Shown piece after piece: positions 26,037 to 26,820 of a stretch of 26,820 nucleotides of DNA. The notes beneath the pieces were generated by a model. It was not told where the DNA came from, did not search any database, and worked only from the letters and a program-made list of their open reading frames with translations. The first letter of the stretch is position 1. Each line of letters begins with the position of its first letter. The position numbers were made by a program, and so were the translations under genes. Location of the stretch: positions 1 to 26,820 of the forward strand of contig DEQR01000057.1 in assembly GCA_002360535.1 (NCBI GenBank). Direction: 5' to 3'. This stretch comes from Thiobacillus sp. UBA3361 (GTDB lineage: Bacteria > Pseudomonadota > Gammaproteobacteria > Burkholderiales > Thiobacillaceae).

Positions 26037-26068
26037 TCAATCAATGGCGTTGGCGCAGGAGAGCCAAA

Positions 26069-26254
26069 ATGAACGCAAAAGAACAACTACCCGACCCAGC
26101 AACAGGTCTTACGGGAGATGCCAGACAGTTGCTTGCCGGATTGCTCCGGCAACGCGAGGATCTCGGGCCGATCGCGGAGGAATTGATTGAATTGCTGCTC
26201 CACTACGGCGTGACCGACCCTGCCTGGCCGCCCGTGGATTCGACACTCAACTGA
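26069..26254 (+). CDS. Hypothetical protein, 61 aa
   Basis: I do not recognise this protein. From ATG 26069 it has 61 residues, with AGGAGA (26057-26062) at ideal spacing. An in-frame upstream start at 26027 would add an odd Trp/Arg-rich stretch before the SD and is rejected. The sequence is soluble and mildly acidic, with no cysteine: a helical segment DARQLLAGLLRQRED, then IAEELIELLLHYG, and a proline-containing tail DPAWPPVD. It has no signal peptide or membrane segment. It is bounded by the csp terminator and the convergent icd gene, and has its own candidate promoter. The good SD and amphipathic helices favour a real gene. Confidence 0.65.
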   Translation: MNAKEQLPDPATGLTGDARQLLAGLLRQREDLGPIAEELIELLLHYGVTDPAWPPVDSTLN

Positions 26255-26272
26255 CGGTTGCCTACCGCGCGC

Positions 26273-26820
26273 TCAGTCCATCCAGCGCACGATCTCCCGC
26301 CCGAACACCGAACAAGCCACCTGATTCGCGCCATCCATGAGGCGTGCAAAATCATAGGTCACGTTTTTCGAACGGATGGCGCCGTCCATGCCCTTGATGA
26401 TCAGGTCCGCCGCCTCCAGCCAGCCCATGTGCCGCAGCATCATTTCCCCGGACAGGACGATGGAACCCGGATTGACGTAGTCCTTGCCGGCGTATTTGGG
26501 CGCTGTGCCGTGGGTGGCCTCGAACATGGCCACGGTGTCGGACAGGTTGGCGCCGGGGGCGATGCCGATGCCCCCCACCTCTGCCGCCAGGGCGTCGGAG
26601 ACGTAGTCGCCGTTCAGGTTCAGGGTGGCGATCACGTCGTATTCGGCGGGTCGCAGCAGGATCTGCTGCAGGAAGGCGTCGGCGATCACGTCCTTGACCA
26701 CGATGCCATTGGGCAATTTCACCCAGGGCCCCCCGTCGATGAGCTCGCCGCCGAATTCCCGCATGGCCAGCTCATAGCCCCATTTCTTGAAGCCCCCCTC
26801 GGTGAACTTCATGATGTTGC
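26273..26820 (-). CDS. icd: Isocitrate dehydrogenase [NADP], C-terminal part (5' end outside window)
   Basis: Icd oxidatively decarboxylates isocitrate to 2-oxoglutarate in the TCA cycle. The last 181 complete codons plus the stop are present; the frame runs off the right edge, so the gene starts beyond base 26820. Visible segments are NIMKFTEGGFKKWGYELA, DVIADAFLQQILLRP, the metal-binding NLNGDYVSDALAA, GGIGIAPGANLSD, the cofactor-site phrase FEATHGTAPKYAG and TYDFARLMDG. These match the homodimeric, E. coli-type enzyme rather than the monomeric form. It is convergent with the small ORF, 18 bases apart. Confidence 0.97.
   Translation of the reverse strand, partial: NIMKFTEGGFKKWGYELAMREFGGELIDGGPWVKLPNGIVVKDVIADAFLQQILLRPAEYDVIATLNLNGDYVSDALAAEVGGIGIAPGANLSDTVAMFEATHGTAPKYAGKDYVNPGSIVLSGEMMLRHMGWLEAADLIIKGMDGAIRSKNVTYDFARLMDGANQVACSVFGREIVRWMD

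Overview
The window is a gene-dense, high-GC stretch of bacterial chromosome made almost entirely of core genes. The neighbourhoods rpsA-ihfB-lapB-pyrF, yceD-rpmF-plsX-fabHDG-acpP-fabF-pabC-mltG-tmk-holB-pilZ-tatD and clpA-clpS / csp / icd, together with a kinase-only HldA, a two-subunit pyruvate carboxylase and a DsrE-family protein, point to a Betaproteobacterium. A sulfur-metabolising or otherwise environmental Nitrosomonadales/Rhodocyclales-like lineage is my inference from gene order and family resemblance, not a computed placement.

Layout. (1) 1-1376, + strand: the 3' two thirds of rpsA, then ihfB and a strong intrinsic terminator. (2) About 1390-6538, + strand: a tight envelope and metabolism operon, lapB-pyrF-ugd-hldA-cysM, with overlaps or very short gaps. 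(3) 6645-11904, - strand: reading leftward, pycA (biotin carboxylase) - pycB (carboxyltransferase plus biotin carrier) - maf/yceF - an RsmI-like methyltransferase - an exported DsrE-like protein. A low-complexity heptamer array and an imperfect hairpin separate pycB from maf. (4) 11905-11957: a compact divergent control region. (5) 11958-22939, + strand: the fatty-acid/phospholipid cluster (yceD, rpmF, plsX, fabH, fabD, fabG, acpP, fabF) running into pabC, mltG, tmk, holB, pilZ and tatD. (6) 23005-25577, - strand: clpA and clpS. (7) 25578-26254, + strand: a cold-shock gene with a structured leader, its terminator, and an unrecognised 61-residue ORF. (8) The 3' end of icd on the - strand runs off the right edge.

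How they work together. LapB, Ugd and HldA all serve outer-membrane/LPS assembly. PlsX and the Fab enzymes make acyl chains on AcpP and pass them to phospholipid synthesis. PycAB makes oxaloacetate for the TCA cycle, to which Icd belongs. ClpS/ClpA form the N-degron unfoldase that works with ClpP.

I found no tRNA, rRNA, CRISPR array, insertion sequence, phage or defence genes, and no gene-free stretch over 300 bases. I did not find a new multi-gene system. The points that deserve a second look are at the regulatory scale: a duplicated start region of fabD encoding a 28-residue leader, a maf start codon buried in a heptamer repeat array, palindromes over both promoter boxes of an apparently leaderless yceD, alternative hairpins in front of plsX, and a Shine-Dalgarno-masking helix in the cold-shock leader. 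Six genes appear to use GTG or TTG starts (ugd, cysM, RsmI-like, maf, pycA, fabF).
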